Of a stretch of 64,000 nucleotides of DNA, positions 43,791 through 53,779 are shown in pieces. Numbering within the stretch: position 1 is the first letter of the stretch; every line of letters starts with the position of its first letter. The DNA is taken from NCBI GenBank assembly GCA_963792175.1, contig CAWBVG010000035.1:184998-248997 (forward strand). Direction: 5' to 3'. The notes under the pieces were generated by a model. It did no database searches. It saw only the letters and a list, made by a program, of their open reading frames with translations, and was not told the origin of the DNA. A program made the position numbers and the translations under genes. Source of the DNA: CAWBVG01 sp963792175 (GTDB lineage Bacteria; Acidobacteriota; Vicinamibacteria; Vicinamibacterales; CAVVIG01).

Positions 43791-45808
43791 TCAACGAACT
43801 CGCGTGCCGGGATCCGGAGCCACGTCGAACGTCACCACCATCGGCTTGCCACCGTCCGGGCTCGCCGCCAGCACCATGCCGTTCGACTCGATGCCCATCA
43901 GCTTGGCCGGCTTCAGGTTGAAGACAATGACGACGGTTTTGCCCACCAGCGATTCGGGCTCGTACGCCTCGGCGATGCCGGCCACCAGCGTGCGCTGTTC
44001 CGTCCCGACGTCGACGGTCAGTTTGAGCAGCTTCTTCGACTTCTCGACTTTCTCGGCTGTCAGCACTTTCGCGACGCGGAGTTCCACCTTCATGAAGTCG
44101 TCGATGGAGATGCGATCCGATCACAGCCGGTGCCAGCGGTGCTAGGTGCTACGGTGCTAGGTGCGGTGGTGCCAGGTGCTACGGTGCCAGGTGCGGTGGT
44201 GCTAGGTGCGGTGGTGCCAGGTGCCGCGGTGCCAGGCGCACCTGCCGCTGTCGATTCGTTGTCGGTCACCGTCGTCGTCTCCTTTGCCCCAAGCCGCGGC
44301 CACAGCGGTCCGTCCTGCGCGAGCACTCGCTCGCCGTCGTTCCGCCATCGGCCGTCGCGGTCGAAATTGAGTCCTGTCGCGGTCGTCCCGACACGCCGCA
44401 GGATCTCGCGGCAGGATGTCGGCATGATCGGCTCGAGCAGCACCGCCGCCAGCCGGATCGCTTCCGCCGCGTCGAACAGCACGCGGGTCAGCCGATCCGC
44501 CTGTGCCGGATCCTTCGCGAGCGTCCACGGCGCCGTCGCGGCGATGAACTCGTTGGTCGCGTCGATCAGGCGAAACGCCGCCGCCGCGCCTTCGTGCAGC
44601 GCAAAGGCGTCCATCGATCGGCGATAGTCGACGACGACCTGCTCGCCCACCCGTGCCAGCTGATCCGAGCCCTCGTGCACCGCGGTCAGCCGGCCGTTCC
44701 GATAGCGTCCGGCCATCGCCGACACGCGGCTGACGAGGTTCCCAAGGTTGTTCGCGAGATCGACGTTGTACCGCTCGTCGTAGCGTTCCCAGGTGAAGTC
44801 GCCGTCGCCGCCGAAGCTGACTTCCTTGACCAGGTACAGACGAAGCGGATCCTGTCCCTGCGGCCCCAGCCGATCGGCCGCGACGATCGGATCGACGATC
44901 GTGCCGAGCGTCTTGCTCATCCGCTGGCCGTTCATCGTCATGAACCCGTGGCCGAAGATCTGCCGCGGCAACGCGATCTTCGCGCTCATCAGCATGGCCG
45001 GCCAGATGACGGCGTGGAAGCGCGTGATGTCTTTGCCGATCACGTGAAGGTCCGCCGGCCACCAGCGCTCGAACAGATCCGGGTCCGCGCCCAGGCCCAC
45101 CGCGGACGCGTAGTTGATGAGCGCGTCGAACCAGACGTAGACGACGCTCGACGGATCGAACGGCAGCGGAATGCCCCACGATTGCCCGGCGCGGCTGACG
45201 GAGATGTCCTGCAGTCCGCCCTCGATGAGCCGGAGAATTTCGTTGCGACGGTTCGTCGGGCTGCAGGAACTCCGGGTGCGCGGCAAAGTGGTCCAGCAGC
45301 GGCTGCTGATACTTCGAGAGGCGGAAGAAGTAATTCTTCTCGCGGATCCACTCGGGCTTCAGCGTCGGGTGAAGCGGACAGTGTGCCGTCGACGAGGTCC
45401 TTGTCCTGTTTGAACTCCTCGCAGCCGACGCAGTACCAGCCTTCGTAGACGCCTTCGTAGATATCGCCGGCGTCGTGGATGCGCGTGGCGAGGTCGGTGA
45501 CCCCGATCCGGTGGCGCGCTTCGGTGGTGCGGATGAAATCGTCGAATGAGACGTCCAGCCGACGCCACGTCAACCGGAACTCCTGCTCCATCCGGTCGCA
45601 GTACGCGAGCGGATCGAGTCCCTCCTCCAGCCGCCTTCTTGAACACGTTCTGCGAGTGCTCGTCGTTTCCCATCAGGAACCGCGTGTCGAACCCGCACAG
45701 CCGCTTGTAGCGCGCGATGACGTCGGCGCACACTTTCTCGTATGCCGTGCCGAGGTGGGGCCGGCTGTTCACGTAGTCGATGGCGGTCGTGATGAAGAAG
45801 CGGCTCAC
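43791..45808 (-). CDS. metG: Methionyl-tRNA synthetase with C-terminal tRNA-binding domain (several frame breaks)
   Basis: A class I synthetase that charges tRNA-Met. The HIGH region is FFITTAIDYVNSRPHLGTAY near the start; KMSKS appears as GQRMSKTLGTIVDP. Other blocks are YEGWYCVGCEEF, VYVWFDALINYASAVG and FHAVIWPAMLMSAKIALP. A linker of seven (T/V/A)AP(S/G)T units, coded by a 15-bp minisatellite, leads to the EMAP-II/Trbp111-like domain (VELRVAKVLTAEKVEKSKKL). Breaks occur near 45640, 45370 and 45260. Near 44108-44120 a duplicated GATCG shifts the frame, and removing it gives DRISIDDFMKVEL. The GTG start 45808 overlaps the larC stop (GTGA). Essential gene, so the breaks are probably sequence errors. 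Confidence 0.88.
44129..44242. repeat. 15-bp minisatellite inside metG
   Basis: Seven tandem 15-bp units of the form ggtgc(c/t)aggtgc(ggt/tac/cgc) run from 44138 to 44242, with a partial unit at 44129-44137. On the minus strand each codes a pentapeptide xAP(S/G)T. The units differ at two or three fixed positions, giving two interleaved subtypes. They form the linker before the MetG tRNA-binding domain. Confidence 0.85.
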
Positions 45809-47045
45809 GGCTTGTAGGACCTCACCGCCAGCGCCTGCACTTCCTTCACCGGCAGGTTGTGCGCGGCGGCCAGCTTGGCGCAGTCCTCGAATTCCGGGAC
45901 CGCGTTGATCACGCCGCCGCCGCGCGAGGCGATCTTGAACCGCACGGTGCCGAGCGGCGTTTCCACCGGCACGATCTCGCGCTCGAGGCACTCCCGATCG
46001 ACGTCGTGAGTACCGCAGGCCGATCGTGGTGGTCTCGCGAAAGATGACCTCGGTCATCCGCGACCGCTGCTCGGGCGGCGCGACGACGGACAGCAGCGTC
46101 CCGGGCCGGTTCTTCTTCATCTGAACCGGCACGTAGAACACCTCAAGCGCGCCAGCCGCGTACAGGCGTTCCATCACGACGCCGAAGATCTGCGGGTTCA
46201 TGTCGTCGATCTCGCACTCGATGACGCTGACGCGTTCGGTCGACGCGCCGGTCTCGGCCGCGGCCAATCATGACGCGCAGCACGTTCGGCGTGGCCGGCT
46301 CATCGCGGTCGCCCGCGCCGTAGCCCACGCGCTCGATCGACATCGCCGGAATCGGACCGAACGACGAGGCGTACGACGTGGCAATCAGCGCGCCGGTGGG
46401 CGTGACGAGCTCCTTCTGGACCGCTCCGCTGTACACCGGCGCATCGCCCAGCAGCGCCACGGTCGCGGGCGCCGGCACCGGAAACCGCCCGTGCGCGGAA
46501 TCGACCATCCCCCCGCCGACATTCAGCGGCGAGCACACGACCCGATCGGCCGCCGCCCACTCCATGGCGAACGCGATGCCGACGATGTCGATGATCGAAT
46601 CGAGCGCGCCGACCTCGTGCAGGTGAACTTTCTCGAGCGGCATCTGATGGATGGCGGCCTCGGCCTCGCCCAGCCGGTGAAACATCTGTTTGGCCCGCTC
46701 CCGGGCCGTCGCCGACAGCGCCGAGGTATCGATCAGCTTGTTGATCGCCGACAGATGGCGATGAGGATGCGCCGCGTGCGGTGCGGATCCATGGACGTGG
46801 TGATCCTGATCGTGGGAATCCTGCGCGTGCGGAGCGTCGCCTCCAGCATGTTCGTGGACGCTGAACTTCGTCGCCGACACGCCGGCGCGCAGCACCTTCC
46901 TGGCGTGGACATGAGCGTCGCCGAGCGCGAGGCTGCCCAGCGCGGCCTTGAGGTCGTCGAACGGCAGCCCCGCATCGAGCAGCGCGCCGAGCGCCATGTC
47001 GCCGGAGATGCCCGAGAAGCAGTCGAAGTACAGCACGCGGCTCAC
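45805..47045 (-). CDS. larC: LarC nickel-insertion / nickel-pincer cofactor protein (one frame break)
   Basis: About 413 residues. LarC adds nickel (CTP-dependent cyclometallase) to the pyridinium bisthiocarboxylate cofactor of lactate racemase-like enzymes. The N-terminus is SRVLYFDCFSGISGDMALGA. A His-rich insert follows (residues about 65-100, HDQDHHVHGSAPHAAHPHRH), then KVHLHEVGALDSIIDIVG and TPTGALIATSYASSFG. The frame changes near 46265 within atgattggccgcggcc, after TPNVLRVMIG (residue about 262). The C-terminal part is VSVIECEIDDMNPQIFGVVM. This point corresponds to the LarC1/LarC2 junction where Lactiplantibacillus uses translational frameshifting, so both indel error and programmed shift are possible. 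Start GTG 47045; the stop overlaps metG. Confidence 0.85.
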
Positions 47046-47215
47046 AGGCGCCCCGCCTCCTTGAAGCTCCAGGACCCGGACGTCGCCCAGCACCACGTGA
47101 TCGATCACGTCAATCCCCATCAGCACACCCGCCGCCGCCAGCCGGCGGGTCAACTCCATGTCCTCTGGACTCGGCACGGGATCGCCCGAGGGATGGTTGT
47201 GAAGAATCAAGACCG
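47046..47215 (-). pseudogene. radC: C-terminal fragment of RadC (JAB/MPN domain)
   Basis: The minus strand reads TSVLILHNHPSGDPVPSPED, MELTRRLAAAGVLMGIDVID and HVVLGDVRVLEL, the JAB metal motif (HxH...D in HNHPSGDP..SPED) and C-terminus of RadC. The N-terminal two thirds of RadC are missing: similarity stops at about 47215, where base composition becomes AT-richer. There is no stop codon between the fragment and larC, so it runs in frame into the LarC start. It marks a rearrangement breakpoint. Confidence 0.65.
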
Positions 47216-47664
47216 AAGTCGAAATCGATGGATTTGTTGAGCAATTCTGCTCGCACGCCACGATGCTGGCTCTGTGGGGTGGCACTGGGGTGGCAACGCG
47301 TCAAACACCCTGCCAGTATCACCTACCGGAAGCTCGGCTTGCCAGTTGTCGTCGCACACGTTTCATCGTCGAGGCAGCCCAAATCGTAGCGCATGGCCGT
47401 TCGACAAGACATTGATTCCGTGCTGTGCAGGCGTTGGCGATCTGTTTGTTTCGGGGCGGACACACGTTAATACAGGTGACATGGTCCGTGACGGTTGCGC
47501 TATGGCACAATCTCCGCGGTACAGCGGCCATGGCGCGATAGACCCGGTAATATCGTACCATCCGTCGTCAGCCCATCAGACGACGTTGACACGACTCCGC
47601 CACTGGTAGTCATGTCATTTCACCGACGCATCGCGTGCACGAACTGCACAGACTGGAGACGATC
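47216..47664. other. Intergenic stretch at the radC breakpoint
   Basis: About 450 bp without a convincing gene on either strand and visibly less GC-rich than the neighbourhood. It separates the radC fragment from the lipase-like gene. A ttgaca at 47586-47591 could be part of a promoter for the latter, but no good -10 follows at 16-18 bp. No RNA gene is recognised. Confidence 0.4.
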
Positions 47665-48440
47665 GTGGCCGACCTGAGCAAAGGTGTCATCGTCATTCTC
47701 TCGGGGGGCGGGTTCGACGAAATGAATCCCCAAGAGGTGCGCGATCGGATGGATGAGTGCATCACGCACGTCAACAACGATCCGTTCGTGCAGGCAAACT
47801 CCGGCGGCGCTGGCCTCACCTTTCATCTGCTCGCCGGCCAGACGACGAAGCATCTGCACCAGACGAAATGGCGGGCACTCTGCGACGCGATCAAGCTGCT
47901 CGACGCCACGCCGCTCATTATCGTGGGGCACTCGAATGGCGGCGCCGCCGCGGTCAGCCTGTCGCGGTGTCTCAACGCGGTGAACAAGACCGTTGATCTG
48001 TTATTTACGGCGGATTCGGTGGGGACGCTCGATGATCTTGGCGATGACGACGAGATCCCGCCGAACGTCAGGCTCAATATCAACCCGTACACCAAGGTCA
48101 CGCCGGCATGGTTCCTGGCGCCGTTTCCGATTGGCAAGAAGAACCGTCGCGAGACGGATCATTCATTCAACGGTGTTCTGAACGCTGGCCTGGCCTGGAA
48201 CCTGCCCGGCGTCCTGGGGCACCGCAACGCGTTCTACGATCTCGCGGGGGGGACAAGACGAGCCCGACCACGTTCAAGCATCCGCTCATCCTCCAGGAGT
48301 CGATCCTCGCCTCCTTGAAGGGCAACGCCAACGCCGCGATCATCAGTGCCGCCATCGCGTCGTTGCAGATACTCGCGACCCAAACCCACACCAAGATCGA
48401 GATCACGACCGCCGGCTCACACGTCACGCTCCAGCCCTGA
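47665..48440 (+). CDS. Lipase-like alpha/beta hydrolase (one homopolymer frame break)
   Basis: About 258 residues starting at GTG 47665 with ggag 6 bp upstream: ADLSKGVIVILSGGGFDEMN. The nucleophile elbow is PLIIVGHSNGGAAAVSLSRC (G-H-S-N-G-G), as in lipases and PGAP1-like hydrolases. ADSVGTLDDLGDDDEIPPNV may hold the acid, and HRNAFYDLAG the histidine. The frame breaks in a run of seven G at 48246-48252, where an eighth G restores LAGGDKTSPTTFKHPLILQE. The C-terminus is TKIEITTAGSHVTLQP. No signal peptide. Related to putative lipases found in accessory regions; substrate unknown. Confidence 0.65.
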
Positions 48441-48558
48441 CCATGCGCAATGGAACCCAAGGCCGACGTCTCCTGAAGCGCGTGTCGGCGCTGGACGCCG
48501 ACGCTCGTGCCTGCAGCCATTTTCCCTTGCCACTTCGTCGCGAGCTGCCGCAGAATCG

Positions 48559-48585
48559 AGCGCGGACAACGGCCTTGTCCGCGCT
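48559..48585. terminator. 11-bp hairpin after the lipase-like gene
   Basis: The perfect arms agcgcggacaa (48559-48569) and ttgtccgcgct (48575-48585) surround loop cggcc. It lies 119 bp after the lipase-like stop, in a 405-bp gap that otherwise shows no gene. Probably a terminator; no U-run follows. Confidence 0.5.
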
Positions 48586-48750
48586 GTCGAAGGGGTAAGG
48601 GCTGTCGAGGGACCGAGAACGACGTTATGTGAAATTCCAGAGCCCGCCAGCGCGGCTGTCCCGCGGTTGAAACTGGACGCCGACCGCGTTCAGCCCCGCG
48701 ACGAACGTCTTTTATTTGTTCGTGGAAATCGTGCGCGATCTACACTGATC

Positions 48751-48775
48751 GACATCCAAATCTCCTGAGGATGTC
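48751..48775 (+). promoter_or_regulatory. Inverted repeat upstream of the exported protein gene
   Basis: gacatcc (48751-48757) and ggatgtc (48769-48775) form a 7-bp inverted repeat with an 11-bp centre, 70 bp upstream of the start at 48846. The position fits an operator or 5' leader hairpin. The sequence just upstream (ttttatttgttc) is AT-rich and may hold the promoter. Confidence 0.3.
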
Positions 48776-48845
48776 GTGTGATGTGGACCGATGACAGACG
48801 TGAGGTGGGAGGAGAATCAAAGCTCCGGTCCGTCTAGGAGGTTGC

Positions 48846-49631
48846 ATGCACTGTCTATTACTCTTTGCGGCCTTGCTCGGGTTGCAGCCGTCGCCGCCAG
48901 CAAGCGCCAGCGCTCTGGCCAACCTCTCTTCTTTCGTCTTCCGTGGTCGAATTGTCAAAGCAGCAGCGGCCACCATGCCTCAGGTCAAGGCTAACAGGCT
49001 GACCGCCGTCGTCCTCGTCGAAGAGGTCTACAAGGCCGGCGACGCCATCCGCAACGTGAATGGCATGCCGATCACCGTCGCTCTCAAGCAGCCCGCCGTG
49101 GAGGGACGCTCGTACATCTTTTTCACAAACGTCGTGCTCTACGGGACCAGTCTTGCCGCCCGTGAATCGGGACGGCTTGCCGCCACACAGGATCGCGAGT
49201 CTGCTCGCAAGGCAGTAGACGCCGCCTTCCAGGAGAAGGATGACCGACTCCTTGGACAGCGGATCGCGCGGGCTCAGCTGGTCGTGGCGGGTAAGGTCCT
49301 CCGAACCCAGGCCATGCCGCGCGACCCTCGTTGGCCCGTGTCGGAGCACGATCCGAAATGGTGGACGGCAGTCGTCAGGGTAGACACCTATGCGAAAGGA
49401 TCCGGCCCCACCGAGCTGACCGTCGTGTTCCCAAGCAGCGACGATGAGCTCTGGAGCGATTCGCCGAAGCTCAAGCCGGATCAGGACGGCATCTGGATCC
49501 TTCAGAGAAATACGAAGGAAAAGGTCGCTACGGTGTATGCCGTTCAAGGGCTCACCGCCCTCGATCCTCGCGATTTTCAGACCAGGGAGAACTTGGACAA
49601 AGTGCGCCGGCTCGCCGGTCGACCACGATAG
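48846..49631 (+). CDS. Exported hypothetical protein, 261 residues
   Basis: The start has an excellent ribosome site, aggagg 7 bp upstream. A short signal peptide (MHCLLLFAALLGLQPSPPAS) leads to FVFRGRIVKAAAATMPQVKA, VVLVEEVYKAGDAIRN and, later, AQLVVAGKVLRTQAMPRDP with YAKGSGPTELTVVFPSS. This pattern of 'FxGxV....a.V.Veevyk' is a repeated beta domain similar to NTF2/tissue-inhibitor-like OB folds, occurring twice (about 30-110 and 135-220). I do not recognise a named family. It is followed 45 bp later by a large secreted protein, so the two may work together. Confidence 0.65.
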   Translation: MHCLLLFAALLGLQPSPPASASALANLSSFVFRGRIVKAAAATMPQVKANRLTAVVLVEEVYKAGDAIRNVNGMPITVALKQPAVEGRSYIFFTNVVLYGTSLAARESGRLAATQDRESARKAVDAAFQEKDDRLLGQRIARAQLVVAGKVLRTQAMPRDPRWPVSEHDPKWWTAVVRVDTYAKGSGPTELTVVFPSSDDELWSDSPKLKPDQDGIWILQRNTKEKVATVYAVQGLTALDPRDFQTRENLDKVRRLAGRPR

Positions 49632-49676
49632 ATCCATCCGATGCAGCTCGGTTCCGCATGAGCAAGAGGAACGCCA

Positions 49677-52112
49677 ATGCGACTTCCGACCCTCACTCTC
49701 GGCGCTCTTTCGGGATTGGTTCTGACCCTGACGGCTGCGACTGCTGCTGGCCAGGTGAAGGTCGTGAACATGATCCCGAATTCCCTGAGTGCCGAGACGC
49801 AGCGGGACAGCGAACCGAACGTTGCGGTCAACCCGGCGAACCCGTTGCGCATCGCGGCTTCGGCGTTCACACCAGATCCAAACAATTCGGGCAGCGCGCC
49901 GATCTTCGTTTCAACCGATGGTGGCAACACCTGGGTCCTCAACGTCGTGCTGCCTGGCGGCAACAAGACTGGCGACACGTCGATCCGGTTTGGCGGGACG
50001 TCGGGAGTCCTGTACGGCGGCATCCTGAGAAGCGATGCGTCCCTTCGCATGAACATCCTTCGCAAGTCCGACTTCACGTCGGTCGGTCTGATGGATGTAC
50101 TCGTCACTCGCGACAACGAAGATCAGCCGTGGCTCGAGGCAGCCACCGCTGCCGCCCAGGATCGGGTGTTCGTGGGGAACAACAACCTCGGCGTCGGCAC
50201 GTCTCCCCGCCGGACCGCCAGCGTGGATCGCTCTCAGAACGCAGCCACGGCGGCAGCACCTGCCGGATTCTCGACGACGGTCGTCGAAGCCAGGAGCACG
50301 GGCACCGCCAATCAAGACGGACCGCCGGTTCGCACCGCCCATCACTCCAGCGGCAAGGTGTACGCGGTCTTCTATGGGTGGACCGCCTCCTCCGGAAGTA
50401 CGACGACCTCGGACATCGTCGTGGTGCGCGACGACTCCTGGGGTTCAAGTGCGACGCCGTTCGCGGCGTTGCAGGATGGCGGAGTGGCCGGCATGCGCGT
50501 CGTGACCGGCACGACCGTCGTCTTCAACCAGCTGCTCGGGAACCAGCGCACGGGCGGCCAGGCCGCGATTGCCGTCGATCCAAACAACAGCAATACCGTC
50601 TACATCGCGTGGGGCGACGGGACGCCCTTCACGCTTCACCTTCGACGCTCAACGGACCAGGGCGCGACGTGGAGCGCAGACCTCCGCACGGTCAGCAGCG
50701 CGACCAATCCAGGTCTGGCGATCACCTCCACCGGCAAGGTCGGCTTCATGTATCAGCGGCTCACCAGTCCCAGCGGCGGCAATCGATGGGAGACCCACCT
50801 GGAGCAGTCGACCGACGGCTTTGCCTCGGCGGTGACCGACATCATTCTCGCCAATGTTCCTGACAGTCTGGGATCCTATTCTGGCCCTAATCCGATCGGA
50901 GACTACGCGAACCTCGTCGCGGTAGGAAAGAACTTCTACGGGGTGTTTTCCGCGTTCAACACGCCGGCCACCGCCAACTTTCCGGCGGGCGTGACCTATC
51001 AACGCAACGCGAATTTCACCACGAACCAGCTGCTGGCCCTGGATGGCACGACAGTGGTGGCGGGCTCGATCGATCCCTTTTTCTTCAGTGTCTTCGAGAG
51101 CGGGAATATCGTCGTGCCGTCCGGCGTCGCGTTCGGGCAGGTGTGCGCCGGGACCGTCGGTCACGCCACGCTCACCGTGTGCAATACGGGCGCAGCCGAT
51201 TTGTCCGTGACTGGCATTGCGTCATCGAATCCCGCCTTTGCGGTCACGACGCCATCTGGAGGCTTCCCAATCAAGGTGAGTCCCGGCGCGTGCTTTCCGT
51301 TCGACGTGACCTTCACTCCATCCGGAGTCGGACCACAATCAGCCACGCTGACGGTTTCGAGTGATGATCCGGCGCATCCCTCAGTCGGCGTGACGGCGAC
51401 CGCGCAGGGCGCGGCGGGCGCGCTGGGCCTGTCTCCCAATCAGCTGTTCCCGCCGACGGTCATTCAAAGCGTCGGGATGTGCGCGTCCCCGAGGCCATTC
51501 GTGATCTCGAACACCGGCACGTGCAATCTGACGATCACCAACGTGGCAATCGGCGGCGCCAATGCGGGCGACTATGCGCTCTCTGGCCTCCCCGCGTTCC
51601 CGATCACGCTGCAGCCAGGACATCAAGTCGGGTCGGGGGACCTCAACATCGATTTCAAGCCGACGGCATTGGCGCGGGAACGGATTGCCACCGCAGCTGT
51701 CACGTTTGTTTCCGATCCAACCAGCGGAGCGACCAGCGTTCAGACTCGCGAGTTGTGCGGCGAAGGCGTGCGCACTGGAGCGCGAGTGCTGGTCACACAG
51801 GGTGGCACGCCCGTGACAGTCGCGCATGAGATCAGCCTCACCCGCTATTGGGGTGGCTGGTTCGGATTCTCGAAGCGAGTCGAAGAGGTCGAGAACGCAC
51901 CGCTGCAAACGGTTGCGCCGACTCCAGGCACGGCGTGCGGACCGATCCAGTTCCATCGAGAGTACGGCGCGGCGTCGAATACGGCGCAGTTGGTGCCCGG
52001 AGTCTACAAGCTCAAGGTGGAGCTCAAAGTCGCTGGCAAGGAAGTGAGCAAGACGGTGTGGTTCAACGTTGACACTTGTGGCTTCAACGGCACCATCGTC
52101 GTTGACTTTTAG
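49677..52112 (+). CDS. Secreted sialidase-fold protein with HYDIN-type Ig-like domains
   Basis: An intact 811-residue exported protein. The signal peptide is RLPTLTLGALSGLVLTLTAA. Residues about 30-430 form a propeller with BNR/Asp-box-like turns (FVSTDGGNTWVLN, LRRSTDQGATWSAD), typical of exo-alpha-sialidase-fold proteins. Two choice-of-anchor D / ASPM-SPD2-Hydin domains follow (FGQVCAGTVGHATLTVCNTG; VGMCASPRPFVISNTGTCNL). A C-terminal beta domain ends TVWFNVDTCGFNGTIVVDF. Catalytic sialidase residues were not identified, so this may be a binding or adhesin-like protein. It starts with aagaggaac upstream. Confidence 0.75.
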   Translation: MRLPTLTLGALSGLVLTLTAATAAGQVKVVNMIPNSLSAETQRDSEPNVAVNPANPLRIAASAFTPDPNNSGSAPIFVSTDGGNTWVLNVVLPGGNKTGDTSIRFGGTSGVLYGGILRSDASLRMNILRKSDFTSVGLMDVLVTRDNEDQPWLEAATAAAQDRVFVGNNNLGVGTSPRRTASVDRSQNAATAAAPAGFSTTVVEARSTGTANQDGPPVRTAHHSSGKVYAVFYGWTASSGSTTTSDIVVVRDDSWGSSATPFAALQDGGVAGMRVVTGTTVVFNQLLGNQRTGGQAAIAVDPNNSNTVYIAWGDGTPFTLHLRRSTDQGATWSADLRTVSSATNPGLAITSTGKVGFMYQRLTSPSGGNRWETHLEQSTDGFASAVTDIILANVPDSLGSYSGPNPIGDYANLVAVGKNFYGVFSAFNTPATANFPAGVTYQRNANFTTNQLLALDGTTVVAGSIDPFFFSVFESGNIVVPSGVAFGQVCAGTVGHATLTVCNTGAADLSVTGIASSNPAFAVTTPSGGFPIKVSPGACFPFDVTFTPSGVGPQSATLTVSSDDPAHPSVGVTATAQGAAGALGLSPNQLFPPTVIQSVGMCASPRPFVISNTGTCNLTITNVAIGGANAGDYALSGLPAFPITLQPGHQVGSGDLNIDFKPTALARERIATAAVTFVSDPTSGATSVQTRELCGEGVRTGARVLVTQGGTPVTVAHEISLTRYWGGWFGFSKRVEEVENAPLQTVAPTPGTACGPIQFHREYGAASNTAQLVPGVYKLKVELKVAGKEVSKTVWFNVDTCGFNGTIVVDF

Positions 52113-52304
52113 AGGCGTCCGCACGTCCCTGTCGTCCGGCGGCACTTCAGTCGGATAATCGGCGCTTCAAGCTCCGCCGGCAGTCGATTCGCCTTGGCGG
52201 TACGGGCGCCACCGAAAGGAGCGACGGGCACGTGTTCGCCAGTGCTCCTGCGGCATTGTCTGCGTTGAGGCTGGCGCAATTACGAGAATTGCACCCCGGC
52301 ACCC

Positions 52305-53623
52305 CTAACCACCCGCCCCAATCCTCCCCAGCACATTCGACGCGATGCTGGCGATCCACGGCTCGATGCTGTCGTTGATGGCGTTCGACACATCGCCCAT
52401 GAAGTTCGTGTCGGGATGGCATAGGGGAGAGTTTGCGAGCACGACCAGTTCCATGCCGCGCGGCAGGAAAAACGCGTTGCTCTGCTCGACTTTGCCTTCG
52501 TCAGACCGCCACCAGCCGCCTTTCGCATACAGCGTGCCGAGCATCGTGTCGCGGCGGAAATCGAAATCGAGTCCGATGCCATCCTCGAGCATCCTCTGTG
52601 CACGCCACGCAGCCACGATCGTGCCGCTGCGTCGATAGGTTGCCATCGCGCGCAGCAGCTCATTGACCGTCAGGTGCCAGCCGATGGCGCCGCTGCCGGA
52701 TTGTTTGTCACCAGAATTCCAGCCTGGGTTGTTATCCGCCGCGGTGAAGTAGGCTAGCGCCGCGTCGTCGGGATGGTTGAAATCACGCGCCGCCACGCCG
52801 GAGGGCGCGAAGATGTTGTCGTTCACATATTGCGAGTAGGCACGAATCGATATCGTATCCCACACCGAATCCCGCAGGAGAAACAGCGGCGCGAGAAAGG
52901 GATCCAGGATGCCGTCACCAGCATCGATGGATACGCATCGCCGTTGATGGTGGCTAACAAGACGCGACAGAGCGTGTAGTTGACGTTCTTGTAGTCGTAG
53001 GTAGCAAGATCGGTGGTGCCGAGGCTGATCGCGTCCTTCATCGACTGGTAGTCGAAGGGGCCCGCGTCGTTCTTCTTGAAGGCAAACAACCCCGAGGTGT
53101 GAGCTAACAAGTGCCGAAAGGTGAGGTTCTGGATATTGCCGCCGCGCCGCCAGTATTGCGGCAGCCAAGGCTCGATGCGGTCGTCAAAGGAAATCTTGTG
53201 GTCACGCAACAGTTGCGTCATCGCCATCGCGGTGATCAGCTTGCTCGTGCTCGCCAGATGCATCGGCGTGTCGAAGTCCCAACCGTTCGGGCCATCCTGG
53301 TAAGACTTCGCGAAATGCCATTGCTCGTGGAATACGGTCTTGCCGTAGGAACGCAGCTCCAGCGCATAACCCATGAGGCAGGGGCTCAGCAGGTTGTGCA
53401 GGGCTTTGGCCAATTTGTCCGTGTTGAGCGTGTACAGGAACGAGAAGATCTGGCTGAGTCCCGAGCGCGTCGGATATCGGGAGGTCGGTGAGTCGACCAC
53501 GACCTTCGAATCCCGCACATGCGGAGGATCGATGACGTGCGCGTGCACATCCGCGACGGTCAGCTGCAGCTTGCGCAGAATCTCGAGCGGGTTGCGCGGA
53601 TCCTGAGGTGCGGGTTCATTCAT
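52305..53623 (-). CDS. Beta-lactamase-fold serine hydrolase (one frame break)
   Basis: About 438 residues of the class C beta-lactamase/penicillin-binding-protein-like family. The SxxK motif is MHLASTSKLITAMAMTQLL, with YKNVNYTLCRVLL as the Tyr motif (YxN) and RHLLAHTSGLFAF typical of the family. The C-terminal half has AIGWHLTVNELLRAMATYRR and GMELVVLANSPLCHP. The frame breaks near 52905, where one indel separates DAYPSMLVT from DGILDPFLAPLFLL. No clear signal peptide at the chosen ATG 53623 (MNEPAPQDPRNPLEILRKLQ). Members are esterases or D-amino peptidases; activity on beta-lactams is not implied. Confidence 0.75.
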
Positions 53624-53779
53624 TCGCGTCCTGTCGTCGCCAAATCCTGAACGTTATCCACGCCTGTTGAGTCTGCGATCGATTGCGCGACAGGATAGCG
53701 TATGCTGGCCGCGCTGGTCTTGTTACTCCGATTTTCGGGCGGATCTACGCCGCGCCACCCGTCGGCCCGAAGTTATCGT

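Noticed and set aside
43791..44093. A separate CsaA/Trbp111-like gene
   Set aside because: The upstream sequence in the same frame after removing a GATCG duplication continues the MetG domain (ISIDDF); treated as part of metG, with the split noted as a possibility.
44129..44242. Possible CRISPR array
   Set aside because: The 15-bp units are contiguous without spacers and stay in frame within metG, so this is a coding minisatellite. No cas genes are present.
52113..52304. Small ORFs after the sialidase-fold gene
   Set aside because: No ribosome site, no conserved phrase and out-of-pattern composition; the 192-bp gap is best left as non-coding.
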